Positions 22,190 to 31,683 of a stretch of 64,000 nt of DNA are shown piece after piece. Made by a program: the position numbers and the translations under genes. Under the pieces are notes generated by a model that had not been told where the DNA came from, made no database searches, and saw only the letters and a program-made list of their open reading frames with translations. The first letter of the stretch is position 1. Each line of letters begins with the position of its first letter. Where the stretch lies: positions 7,936,001 through 8,000,000 of the forward strand of contig CM060985.1 of assembly GCA_030765065.1 (NCBI GenBank). Reading direction: 5' to 3'. Source of the stretch: Deroplatys truncata. Taxonomy: Eukaryota; Arthropoda; Insecta; Mantodea; Mantidae.

Positions 22190-23440
22190 AATACTATTGA
22201 ATATGAACTGGAGCGAGAGCTATTATTGAGCTAATTTCATTTAGTACTTGGCAGAATTGGAATTCAAAACACCAAGAACACTTCTTATCTAAGGTTTATG
22301 AAATTAAGGGAAAATTACAGCTTCCTAAAATTAAAGAAAATATAATCCTTCATTACAAACAGTAGAAGCAAAATAATATCTACCAAAGGTGCGAAGCTTG
22401 CATTCGTGAGGCCTGGCTCCGGCCACTCTCAGCATGGGTTGGCAAGGTGAATGGTTTCTCTTCTAACATGAATTTCCTATCATTTTGCTTCCCCTTTCAT
22501 GTTTCAGGTAGTAGACTTAGGGGTTGTACAGTGTCGGTCACTGGCAGACAAATAGCAAGATGCTTGTTGCTGGAAAATTCTTCTCAGTTCTGCCAGATGG
22601 CAGCCTTGTCTCAGTCACTGTAACTGGATTGAGTTCTCCCTGGTTCCATCAGAGGAGTGAATGGGTCATCAAGTTTGGAACCATTAGCGACCTCTGCAGA
22701 TCTCATCGACCTATGACCTCCTGCAGGTCCCTCACATTGTACGTTTTTCTTGAGGGTAGAAACAACAAAAGATGTGCGTTGGGTCGAGGTGCAAGGTGTC
22801 CCAGTCACACCATACAATATTTACATTTAATAGAAAAAGCAAAGAAATGTGACAACCCAAAAGATGTAGTGAAAACACTGGATCTAGAAACAGTTGTTAT
22901 TAGATTTCCTGTGGAAGAGCAAATTTATATATTTTACTGATGATTGTTTTAGGCCAAACAAAATGAAAGTGGTGCAGGTGTCATCTTTTTTCATTCTATA
23001 AATCTTTAGGATATGGTCCTACAAATTTTGATGGCTGTTTCTTCATCAGTACAAAATGTTTTATTCTGGAATGCTCATTTTCAAACGGCAGTTATATTTT
23101 CAAAGGTGAAAGAATCGCAGAGTGCTGCATCATTTAATAAAATTAGCCTTCCAGTGGGTAACTTCACATTGCGGACTAATTGACAATAAAGTTGCTCAGA
23201 AGCCACATTCAACAAAAACCAATGTCATACTTGTTCTTTCATGCAATTAAAAAATTAATTAAATCAAAATTTCAGAATTTACCTACACCAAATTTCCTTG
23301 TAAATAAAAATGTGAAATTATCATGAAAAGCTGAAATGTAATTCCTGAATATTCACGCAGCATTTCGATTACTGACAGTTAGTCAAGCATTTGAATAAGA
23401 TTGGGATACCTTCCATCTTCTCAGTTGTCCACCGTGAGAT
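22190..23440 (+). repeat. Dispersed repeat family F, copy 1 (inverted to 62885-63895)
   Basis: Shares, in opposite orientation to 62885-63895, 'gattatattttctttaattt' (as its complement), 'gaagcttgcattcgtgaggc', 'ttggaaaattcttctc'-type sequence, 'agcaaaatgttttattctgg'-like blocks, 'gaatcgcagagtgctgcatc', 'attagccttccagtgggta' and 'gccacattcaac'. About 310 bp at 22610-22920 are absent from the other copy and look like an insertion. The tRNA-like B box present in the other copy (GGGTTCAATTC) is eroded here. Confidence 0.75.
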
Positions 23441-23499
23441 CTTCAGCCACTTCCTCGTTGTCAATAACTCAGCAACATATTCCATTGAAACAATCAGTA

Positions 23500-24205
23500 T
23501 TTTCACCAGAAATATTTGTTTTGAGGCAATCCAATATCCAAAATAAAGCAGTTTTTAGAAAAAGACCCATGTGTGTGTTGAAAAGTTGGAAAAGTACCAA
23601 AGTTGGTATTTAAATATGCGACACAAAGATTTTCAAGAAAATCTCCCCCACAAACTACCCTTTACATGAGAAATTTTTTGTTATTTGTTTTTCTTTTTTA
23701 TTAAAATATCAGATATTAAAGATATTTGCATGACAAATAAAATGCATATCCAGAATTTTCTGAAATAGCCTCTTCATTATGAATAATTTTTGTATAACTG
23801 GTAAACCGTAAGAGACAGACAAAGTCTTGCTACACAAAAAATATACATCTCGTTAAAGCAAGCAATTTATGTGAAATAATGATTTTTGTGATATTACCCA
23901 CTTCTGATTGGTTTGAATTGTCAAATACTTTACACTTTTTCAACTGCAAAGCTGCTCTTCATTTTTTTCTCCTGGTCATGCAAAGAGAATCGAATTTCAA
24001 AGCCATCACATGGCGACCAGATTTGACTATCGCTTAGGCCTACTGTATTCCCTTATACCTACAAGGAAATATGTAATACGACAATTTCTGCAAATCTTTA
24101 TCTGGATTAACATGAAGATAGATAGGAGAATAAGCTTTTGCTAGGATAGTTTGTTGAGGAATGGACCAGTGATGTGAATGTACCACATCAGAAGTTTGTT
24201 TATTA
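23500..24205 (-). repeat. Dispersed repeat family A copy
   Basis: Parallels 20440-21215: 'gcagtttttagaaaaagacc', 'gattttcaagaaaatctccc', 'aaagagaatcgaatttc', 'cacatggcgaccag', 'aatttctgcaaatctttatc' and 'ccagtgatgtgaatgtacca'. It is slightly shorter and lacks the first ~100 bp of the A copy at 20345. Confidence 0.65.
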
Positions 24206-24394
24206 TTTATTCATGATACAGCATGTTTTATTGTAATTGGTAACACTACATGTTTTGGTTTTCTTTTCTTTTATGCTATTGGCTGACACGTCCTATTTCC
24301 TATTATACTGGATCATTCAATAATTAGTGGCAACATTTGAATTAACAAGAAAGAAAATATTTTTGGAACAGTCACACTGTTGCTGTGCTCAGAA

Positions 24395-24441
24395 GGAATC
24401 TCCTTAAACGTGAGTAACCCGTCTCCACACTTCAGGGAGAT
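24395..24441 (-). repeat. Left remnant of the 77-bp array / transposase C-terminus
   Basis: The sequence 'aatctccttaaacgtgagta' through 'cttcagggagat' is one partial array unit on the far side of the LINE insertion. On the minus strand it reads LPEVWRRVTHV, the C-terminal end of the mariner transposase. It then leads into the element's 3' non-coding end. Confidence 0.85.
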
Positions 24442-24496
24442 TATGTATGTATGTATGTATGTATGTATGTATGTATGTATGTATGTATGTATGTAT
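24442..24496. repeat. (ATGT)n microsatellite, LINE tail
   Basis: About 13 perfect ATGT units followed by TTTATTTATT. It is the 3' tail of the minus-strand LINE rather than an independent microsatellite. Confidence 0.9.
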
Positions 24497-24663
24497 TTAT
24501 TTATTCTGCAATTGGGTACTTCCCGGTGGCAGAATTAAACCGTACAAAATTTACATCACCATGACTAGCTTACAATAATAATAATAAACAAGACTAACAA
24601 TACAAAATGATTAATTTTAAATATTAACAAAGCTTTTAAAATCCCTAATTACTGAACCATTTA

Positions 24664-24840
24664 TAGTTTACTTAACTATTCACAATTACTTAACTATTCA
24701 CCATTTACTTCACTATTCACAATTTACTTAACTATTCACAATTTACTTAACTATTCTCAATTTACTTAACTATCTACAAAGTACTTAACAATTTACAAAG
24801 TACGTAACTATTTTCGAGGTACTTAACTATTTACAATTGG
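24664..24840. repeat. 19-bp tandem repeat in LINE 3' UTR
   Basis: Around nine degenerate copies of 'cttaactattcacaattta', with drift to 'cttaacaatttacaaagta' at the right end. Confidence 0.8.
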
Positions 24841-24922
24841 TCCTTATATTTAGTTACCAGTATTTTCAACCTGGTAGTGTCAACTTTAATAGTATAGTTT
24901 GTGAAATGAGTACACTAGTTAA

Positions 24923-26252
24923 TTAACCAACATTTATTCTGCTAATATTATTTCTGAACTGCTTTAAGGTCAGAGGACAGCCCTGAAAGCCTGCTACAGG
25001 CAATTCATTCCATTCCTCAATGGTTCTATTAACAAAAGAAAATTTTCCCACGTCGGTTCTGCACTTTCTACCCCTAATTTTAAACAGATGATCGTTTCGA
25101 CCGTAGTGTGCTGGATTCTCTAACCTTTCTCTAACATCCGCCCAAGCATTTGAACCAGTATAAGCTTTAAATAACGCAACTAATCTATGTTTTTTACGCC
25201 TAACTTTTAGCGGTTCCCATTCATTCTCTTCACCTTTTGTAAACCCAAAATCTTTACCTCTCCTTATGAATTTTATGGCCCTTCTCTGTACTTTTTCTAA
25301 GGAATCAATCTGATTGACTCTGTATGGGTCCCAACATGCTACTCCATATTCCATAACCGGCCGCACTAAAGATTTGTAGGCTAGTTCCCTGGTCTTTGCG
25401 CTCCCCTTTTTCAGTATTCTCATTACAAAATGCAATGCTTTCCACGCTTTCCTAGATGTACTATTTATCTGTTCCCCCCATCCAGCATTACTTGACAAGC
25501 ACAGTCCCAAATATTTGCAGCTGTCCACCTGTGGAATTGGTTCCCCGCCCATTTGATAGTTATGTATAATCTTCCCCTTAGTTCTGCTAAAAACAATGGA
25601 CTTACTTTTCCCAGCATTAATTGTCATTTTGTTTGCTTCGGCTCACCGCCTGATTTCATTTAGGTCGTCCTGAAGAGCAGCCTCATGCATGGAATCCCTA
25701 ATCTTATTGTAAATAATACAATCGTCTGCGAACAGTCTTATCTGGCATTTAATGTTTATATGGATATCATTAACAAAGACAAGAAACAGTAACGGGCCCA
25801 GTACCGAGCCTTGGGGCAAGCCCGAACTTACGGTCCCCCCTTCTGACAGTTCTCTACCTACTCTTACTCTTTGCGTCCTCCCTTTCAAAAATTGTTCTAC
25901 CCACAATACAACGCGATTATCAAGTCCCGCATTTGCTAGTTTCCGGATGAGTAAACTATGTGGCACTACGTCAAAAGCTTTAGAAAAATCTATCACCACT
26001 GCATCAGTCCTTCCCCCTGCATCCACCTCATCTGCCAAATCTTGAATTAATGAAGTTGTTTGACTTTCACATGAATACCCGGAACTAAACCCATGTTGCG
26101 CTTTGTTGAACCACTGTTTGTTTTCTAATTCCTCCCGTATGTATTCTGCAATTAGATGCTCCATTACTTTACACACTACCGACGTTAGGCTGACAGGCCG
26201 ATAATTATTTATTTCTGTTTTATTACCCCCTTTGTATATTGGAACTACAATG
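24923..26252 (-). pseudogene. LINE reverse transcriptase, one nonsense codon
   Basis: RT of the LINE, nearly continuous over ~440 codons. Order: NNYRPVSLTSVVCKVMEHLI (fingers), QHGFSSGYSC, DFSKAFDVVPHSLLIRKL (first catalytic Asp, ~25975), GLPQGSVLGPLLFLVFVNDI (~25800), FADDCIIY (catalytic Asp pair, ~25725). A TGA at 25643-25645 stands where a Trp-type codon is expected (EIRR-stop-AEANKM). The frame then continues with KYLGLCLSSNAGWGEQI, YKSLVRPVMEYGVACWDPY, KVQRRAIKF and a C-terminal WNELP. The endonuclease and RT start are missing through 5' truncation. One substitution is the only break I see, so this is among the youngest elements in the window. Confidence 0.88.
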
Positions 26253-29200
26253 AGGATGCCATCCACAGCATCTTGTTGCACTAATCTCCTTAAACGTGAG
26301 TAACCTGTCTCCACACTTCAGGGAGATGACTGATGCCATCCACAGCATCTTGTTTCACTAATCTCCTTAAACGTGAGTAACCTGTCTCCACACTTCAGGG
26401 AGATGACTGATGCCATCCACAGCATCTTGTTTCACTAATCTCCTTAAACGTGAGTAACCAGTCTCCACACTTCAGGGAGATGACTGATGCCATCCACAGC
26501 GTCTTGTTGCACTATTCTCCTTAAACATGAGTAACCCGTCTCCACACTTCAGGGAGATGACTGATGCCATCCACAGCATCTTGTTACACTAATCTCCTTA
26601 AACGTGAGTAACCAGTCTCCACACTTCAGCGAGATGACTGATACCATCCACAGCATCTTGTTGCACTATTCTCCTTAAACGTGAGTAACCAGTCTCCACA
26701 CTTCAGGGAGATGACTGATACCATCCACAGCATCTTGTTACACTAATCTCCTTAAACGTAACCCGTCTCCACACTTCAGGGAGATGACTGATGCCATCCA
26801 CAGCATCTTGTTACACTAATCTCCTTAAACATGAGTAACCAGTCTCCACACTTCACGGAGATGACAGATGCCATCCACAGCATCTTGTTGCACTAATCTC
26901 CTTAAACATGAATAACCCGTCTCCACACTTCAGGGAGATGTCTGATGCCATCCACAGCATCTTGTATCACTAATCTCCTTAAACATGAATAACCCGTCTC
27001 CACACTTCAGGGAGATGACTGATGCCATCCACAGCATCTTGTTGCACTAATCTCCTTAAACGTGAGTAACCCGTCTCCACACTTCAGGGAGATGACTGAT
27101 GCCATCCACAGCATCTTGTTGCACTAATCTTCTTAAACATGAGTAACCAGTCTCCACACTTCAGGGAGATGTCTGATACCATCCACAGCATCTTGTTGCA
27201 CTAATCTCCTTAAACATGAGTAACCAGTCTCCACACTTCAGGGAGATGAGTGATGCCATCCACAGCATCTTGTTGCAGTAATCTCCTTAAACATGAGTAA
27301 CCCGTCTCCACACTTCAGGGAGATGAGTGATGCCATCCACAGCATCTTGTTGCAGTAATCTCCTTAAACATGAATAACCCGTCTCCACACTTCAGGGAGA
27401 TGTCTGATGCCATCCACAGCATCTTGTTGCACTATTCTCTTTAAACATGAGTAACCAGTCTCCACACTTCAGGGAGATGACTGATACCATCCACAGCATC
27501 TTGTTGCACTAATCTCTTTAAACATGTATAACCCGTCTCCACACTTCAGGGAGATGACTGATGCCATCCACAGCATCTTGTTGCACTAATCTCTTTAAAC
27601 ATATATAACCCGTCTCCACACTTCAGGGAGATGACTGATGTCATCCACAGCATCTTGTTGCACTTATCTCCTTAAACATGAATAACCCGTCTCCACACTT
27701 CAGGGAGATGTCTGATGCCATCCACAGCATCTTGTTGCACTATTCTCTTTAAACATGAGTAACCCATCTCCACACTTCAGATATATGACTGATACCATCC
27801 ACTGCATCTTGTTGCACTAATCTTCTTAAACATGAATAACCAGTCTCCACACTTCAGGGAGATGACTGATGCCATCCACAGCATCTTGTTGCACTAATCT
27901 TCTTAAACATGAGTAACCTGTCTCCACACTTCAGGGAGATGACTGATGCCATCCACAGCATCTTGTTGCACTAATCTTCTTAAACATGAGTAACCCATCT
28001 CCACACTTCAGGGAGATGACTGATGCCATCCACAGCATCTTGTTGCACTAATCTTCTTAAACATGAGTAACCTGTCTCCACACTTCAGGGAGATGACTGA
28101 TGCCATCCACAGCATCTTGTTGCACTAATCTCCTTAAACATGAGTAACCTGTCTCCACACTTCAGGGAGATGACTGATGCCATCCACAGCATCTTGTTGC
28201 ACTAATCTCCTTAAACATGAGTAACCCGTCTCCACACTTCAGGGAGATGACTAATGCTATCCACAGCATCTTGTTGCACTAATCTCCTTAAACGTGAGTA
28301 ACCCATCTCCACACATCAGGGAGATGACTGATGCCATCCACAGCATCTTGTTGCACTAATCTCCTTAAACATGAGTAACCAGTCTCCACACTTCAGGGAG
28401 ATGACTGATGCCATCCACAGCATCTTGTTGCACTAATCTCCTTAAACGTGAGTAACCTGTCTCCACACTTCAGGGAGATGACTGATGCCATCCACAGCAT
28501 CTTGTTGCACTAATCTCCTTAAACATGAGTAACCAGTCTCCACACTTCAGGGAGATGACTGATGCCATCCACAGCATCTTGTTGCACTAATCTCCTTAAA
28601 CGTGAATAACCCGTCTCCACACTTCAGGGAGATGACTGATGCCATCCACAGCATCTTGTTGCACTAATCTTCTTAAACATCAGTAACCCATCTCCACACT
28701 TCAGGGAGATGAGGATGCCATCCACAGCATCTTGTTGCACTAATCTCCTTAAACATCAGTAACCCATCTCCACACTTCAGGGAGATGATTGATACCATCC
28801 ACAGCATCTTGTTGCACTAATCTTCTTAAACATGAGTAACCCGTCCCCACACTTCAGGGAGATGACTGATGCCATCCACAGCATCTTGTTGCACTAATCT
28901 CCTTAAACGTGAATAACCCGTCTCCACACTTCAGGGAGATGACTGATACCATCCACAGCATCTTGTTTCACTAATCTCCTTAAACGTGAGTAACCCGTCT
29001 CCACACTTCAGGAAGATGAAGGATGCCATCCACAGCATCTTGTTGCACTAATCTCCTTAAACATCAGTAACCGATCTCCACACTTCAGGGAGATGAGGAT
29101 GCCAACCACAGCATCTTGTTTCACTAATCTTCTTAAACATCAGTAACCGATCTCCACACTTCAGGGAGATGAGGATGCCATCCACAGCATCTTGTTGCAC

Positions 29201-30200
29201 TAATCTTCTTAAACATCAGTAACCGATCTCCACACTTCAGGGAGATGAGGATGCCATCCACAGCATCTTGTTGCACTAATCTTCTTAAACATCAGTAACC
29301 CATCTCCACACTTCAGGGAGATGAGGATGCCAACCACAGCATCTTGTTGCACTAATCTTCTTAAACATCAGTAACCCATCTCCACACTTCAGGGAGATGA
29401 GGATGCCATCCACAGCATCTTGTTGCACTAATCTTCTTAAACATCAGTAACCCATCTCCACATTCAGGGAGATGAGGATGCCATCCACAGCATCTTGTTG
29501 CACTAATCTTCTTAAACATCAGTAACCCATCTCCACATTCAGGGAGATGAGGATGCCATCCACAGCATCTTGTTGCACTAATCTTCTTAAACATCAGTAA
29601 CCCATCTCCACACTCAGGGAGATGAGGATACCATCCACAGCATCTTGTTGCACTAATCTTCTTAAACATGAGTAACCCGTCCCCACACTTCAGGGAGATG
29701 ACTGATACCATCCACAGCATCTTGTTGCACTAATCTTCTTAAACATGAGTAACCCGTCCCCACACTTCAGGGAGATGACTGATACCATCCACAGCATCTT
29801 GTTGCACTAATCTTCTTAAACATGAGTAACCCGTCCCCACACTTCAGGGAGATGACTGATGCCATCCACAGCATCTTGTTGCACTAATCTTCTTAAACGT
29901 GAGTAACCCGTCTCCACACTTCAGGGAGATGACTGATACCATCCACAGCATCTTGTTGCACTAATCTACTTAAACATGAATAACCCGTCTCCACACTTCA
30001 GGGAGATGACTGATACCATCCACAGCATCTTGTTGCACTAATCTCCTTAAACATGAGTAACCCGTCCCCACACTTCAGGGAGATGACTGATACCATCCAC
30101 AGCATCTTGTTGCACTAATCTCCTTAAACGTGAGTAACCTGTCTCCACACTTCAGGGAGATGAGTGATACCATCCACAGCATCTTGTTGCACTAATCTTC
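26252..30200. repeat. 77-bp minisatellite (~51 units) made from mariner transposase coding sequence
   Basis: The unit runs 'gactgatgccatccacagca', 'tcttgttgcactaatctcct', 'taaacgtgagtaacctgtct', 'ccacacttcagggagat' (77 bp). Read on the minus strand, one unit encodes RRLVQQDAVDGI.HLPEVWR followed by QVTHV, the C-terminal tail that follows VAAVD in this transposase; at 30200 the array is continuous with that coding sequence. Variants: GACTGATGCC or GACTGATACC (77 bp) dominate; GAGGATGCC units (76 bp) cluster at ~28690-29640, and those with CACATTCAGG or CACACTCAGG (75 bp) lie at ~29440-29640. Other markers (ACGTGAG/ACATGAG/ACATCAG, TCTCC/TCTTC) also come in runs, pointing to local spread by unequal exchange. 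Confidence 0.95.
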
Positions 30201-30207
30201 GAACAGA

Positions 30208-30531
30208 CTAGTCTACTGCTGCTACAATTGCCTGTCTTGCTCTAAAGCGAACTCCTCTAAGTGGTAATTTCATTTTTGCAAAAAGGTCAAAATCATATGG
30301 GCTCATATCTGGGGAGTATGGAGGATGCTCCAGAATTTCCCAGTTCCATCTGCGAAATAAATTAACCGCAGGACCAGCTATGTGATAGCGAGCACCATCA
30401 TGGACATTTGGACATCTATGACACACAGCTGGTCGTAAATGGTGTTCCAGAAAGTAACTGTAATATTGTGGCATATTATTAATTTTATTGTCATTGCCAG
30501 ATGCACTGTTGTGCTGTATTGTTGCTACCAT
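30208..30531 (-). pseudogene. mariner transposase, DDE C-terminal half
   Basis: Reads QYYSYFLEHHLRPAV, VHDGARYHIAGPAVNLF (second catalytic Asp), HPPYSPDMSPYDFDLF (third catalytic Asp) and LRGVRFRARQAIVAAVD. There are 34 residues between the two Asp, the classic DD34D spacing. A TAG codon follows VAAVD where Arg is expected, then the frame continues SVRRLVQQDAVDGI straight into the tandem array. The first catalytic Asp belongs to the missing centre. Confidence 0.88.
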
Positions 30532-30945
30532 TATTGTGTCTCCTTAGTTATACTTTGGCTTAAAGGTCTTTCCTTTCGGCACGGATCATGCAAAAGAGAA
30601 AGGTCTGTTTGAAACTGTCTAGTATGACGTCAGCCCTGTCTGGCTTTGGCTGGACACGGTTGGTGGAGGTAAGATAGTGTTACTCCAGTGGAAGTGGTCA
30701 TTGGAGCCAGTCGTATGTGTGGCTAGTCTATGCTTTCATGGCATCTGCCTCCATCCTGTTTCCTTTATTCATTATGTAGAGTTGCCAAATGTTTTGTGAA
30801 TAAATCCCATGTATGTAATGGTAATGTGTGTTATGTAATATAAAACCCACACTTTCCCCTTAAATCTACACACCAAGGTCCCAGACTCTTTGCTGCCAGC
30901 AAGTTGCGTCGCGCCATGTGCGTGTGTAGGTGACCTCAATTAATA
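30480..30945. other. Unassigned insertion splitting the mariner transposase
   Basis: The transposase reading leaves off after LLSHSLPV...GVKAKK (~30960-31050) and resumes at QYYSYFLEHH (~30470). The ~460 bp between have no counterpart in mariner elements. They contain TTAATAATTTT-type sequence at one side and TTATTAATTTTA at the other. I could not classify the insert; a solo LTR or MITE is possible. Confidence 0.5.
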
Positions 30946-31019
30946 ATTTTCTAGTAACCTTTTTTGCCTTCACCCCAACTTGTAACAATATGCACCATTC
31001 ACACAGGAAGTGAATGACT

Positions 31020-31499
31020 GAGAAGGACACCATCAAAATCATCAGCAACTATGAACATGACTTTAAGTGGATCCTGATACTTTTTTGACCGTGGGGAATC
31101 ATTGTGGTGTCACACATTTGATTGTCTCTTTAGTTTTTGTTGGTAGCATCTAAAGTTATGAAGGAAATGCTTGCCTTCATGTACAATGTTCTCTTCTTCA
31201 AGATTGTGTGGAACCCATTGAGTGCAGATTTTCCTCATCTGTATAACTTCTTCTTGTGATCACACCTGGAGCAATTCCAACTTCCCTTACTAGTTCAATA
31301 CAAGTCCAACAATGGTGTTCTTCCAGCATGCTCTAACAGTGTCCACATGTACTTGCAGTCTGCCAGCTCTACATTTCCCTACCTCTGCATGTGCCCACCT
31401 ACCGCAAGCTTCCAGTAATGCTGCATGGCATTGTTGAGCATTCTTGCCTCTTGTAACTTGAATTTTAATGAAGCATCTTTGTTCTTATTTACTGAACAT
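31020..31499 (-). pseudogene. mariner transposase, N-terminal part
   Basis: The likely start ATG is at 31497-31499, giving MFSK-stop-EQRCFIKIQV, then GKNAQQCHAALLEACGR, VHVDTVRA, MRKICTQWVPHNL, QQKLKRQSNV and VADDFDGVLLSHSLPV. Several stops, frame shifts and internal deletions remove the helix-turn-helix linker and the first catalytic DET box. It starts ~180 bp inside the right inverted end at 31653-31681. Confidence 0.8.
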
Positions 31500-31683
31500 T
31501 TTAGAGCACAACAGTCAACAAATTAAACTCACTACAAATATCTTATAAATAAGATTACTGTCTTCAAACTCACAGATAACACCATCAGATGCTGTTCTTA
31601 CTCATTGTTATCAGTTTGCATCATTTACCACTAATAGTGCCACATACAAACATTGTTGCCACTAATTACTGAATGATCCATGT

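Larger units (their letters stand above)
24442..26252 (-). mobile_element. 5'-truncated CR1/L2-like non-LTR retrotransposon
   Basis: The LINE sits inside the tandem array of the mariner: array sequence abuts both ends. Its 5' junction is at ~26252, where IVVPIYKGGNK begins. Its 3' tail is (ATGT)n on the plus strand, i.e. ACAT repeats on its own strand. The 3' UTR (24500-24922) contains ~9 degenerate 19-bp tandem units around 'cttaactattcacaattta'. The clade call rests on RT wording (see the coding entry). Little or no target duplication is evident, at most 2-3 bp. Confidence 0.85.
24308..31681 (-). mobile_element. mariner (DD34D) element expanded to 7.4 kb by internal minisatellite and insertions
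   Basis: Both ends are visible. The left inverted end (24308-24335) reads CTGGATCATTCAATAATTAG and continues TGGCAACA. The right end (31653-31681) is its reverse complement with one extra base and one mismatch. Both are flanked by TA (24306-24307 and 31682-31683). The transposase lies on the minus strand: the N-terminal part starts at 31499, the DDE part is at 30208-30531, and the C-terminus lies inside the tandem array. Between the ends sit a 77-bp minisatellite (26252-30200), a CR1/L2-like LINE (24442-26252) and an unassigned insertion (~30480-30945). A standard mariner is ~1.3 kb, so about 6 kb has been added since insertion. Confidence 0.85.

Noticed and set aside
25643-26314. Intact RT start at 26314 (METGYSRLRRLVQQ...)
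   Set aside because: The first ~20 residues are minisatellite-derived mariner sequence fused by the insertion; the true LINE begins near 26252.
29361-29720. 119-codon Cys/Trp-containing repeat protein
   Set aside because: It is the wrong reading frame of 75-bp minisatellite units; the ancestral coding frame is a different one.
26252-30200. CRISPR-like array
   Set aside because: Units are directly contiguous with no unique spacers, and the context is eukaryotic and inside a mariner.
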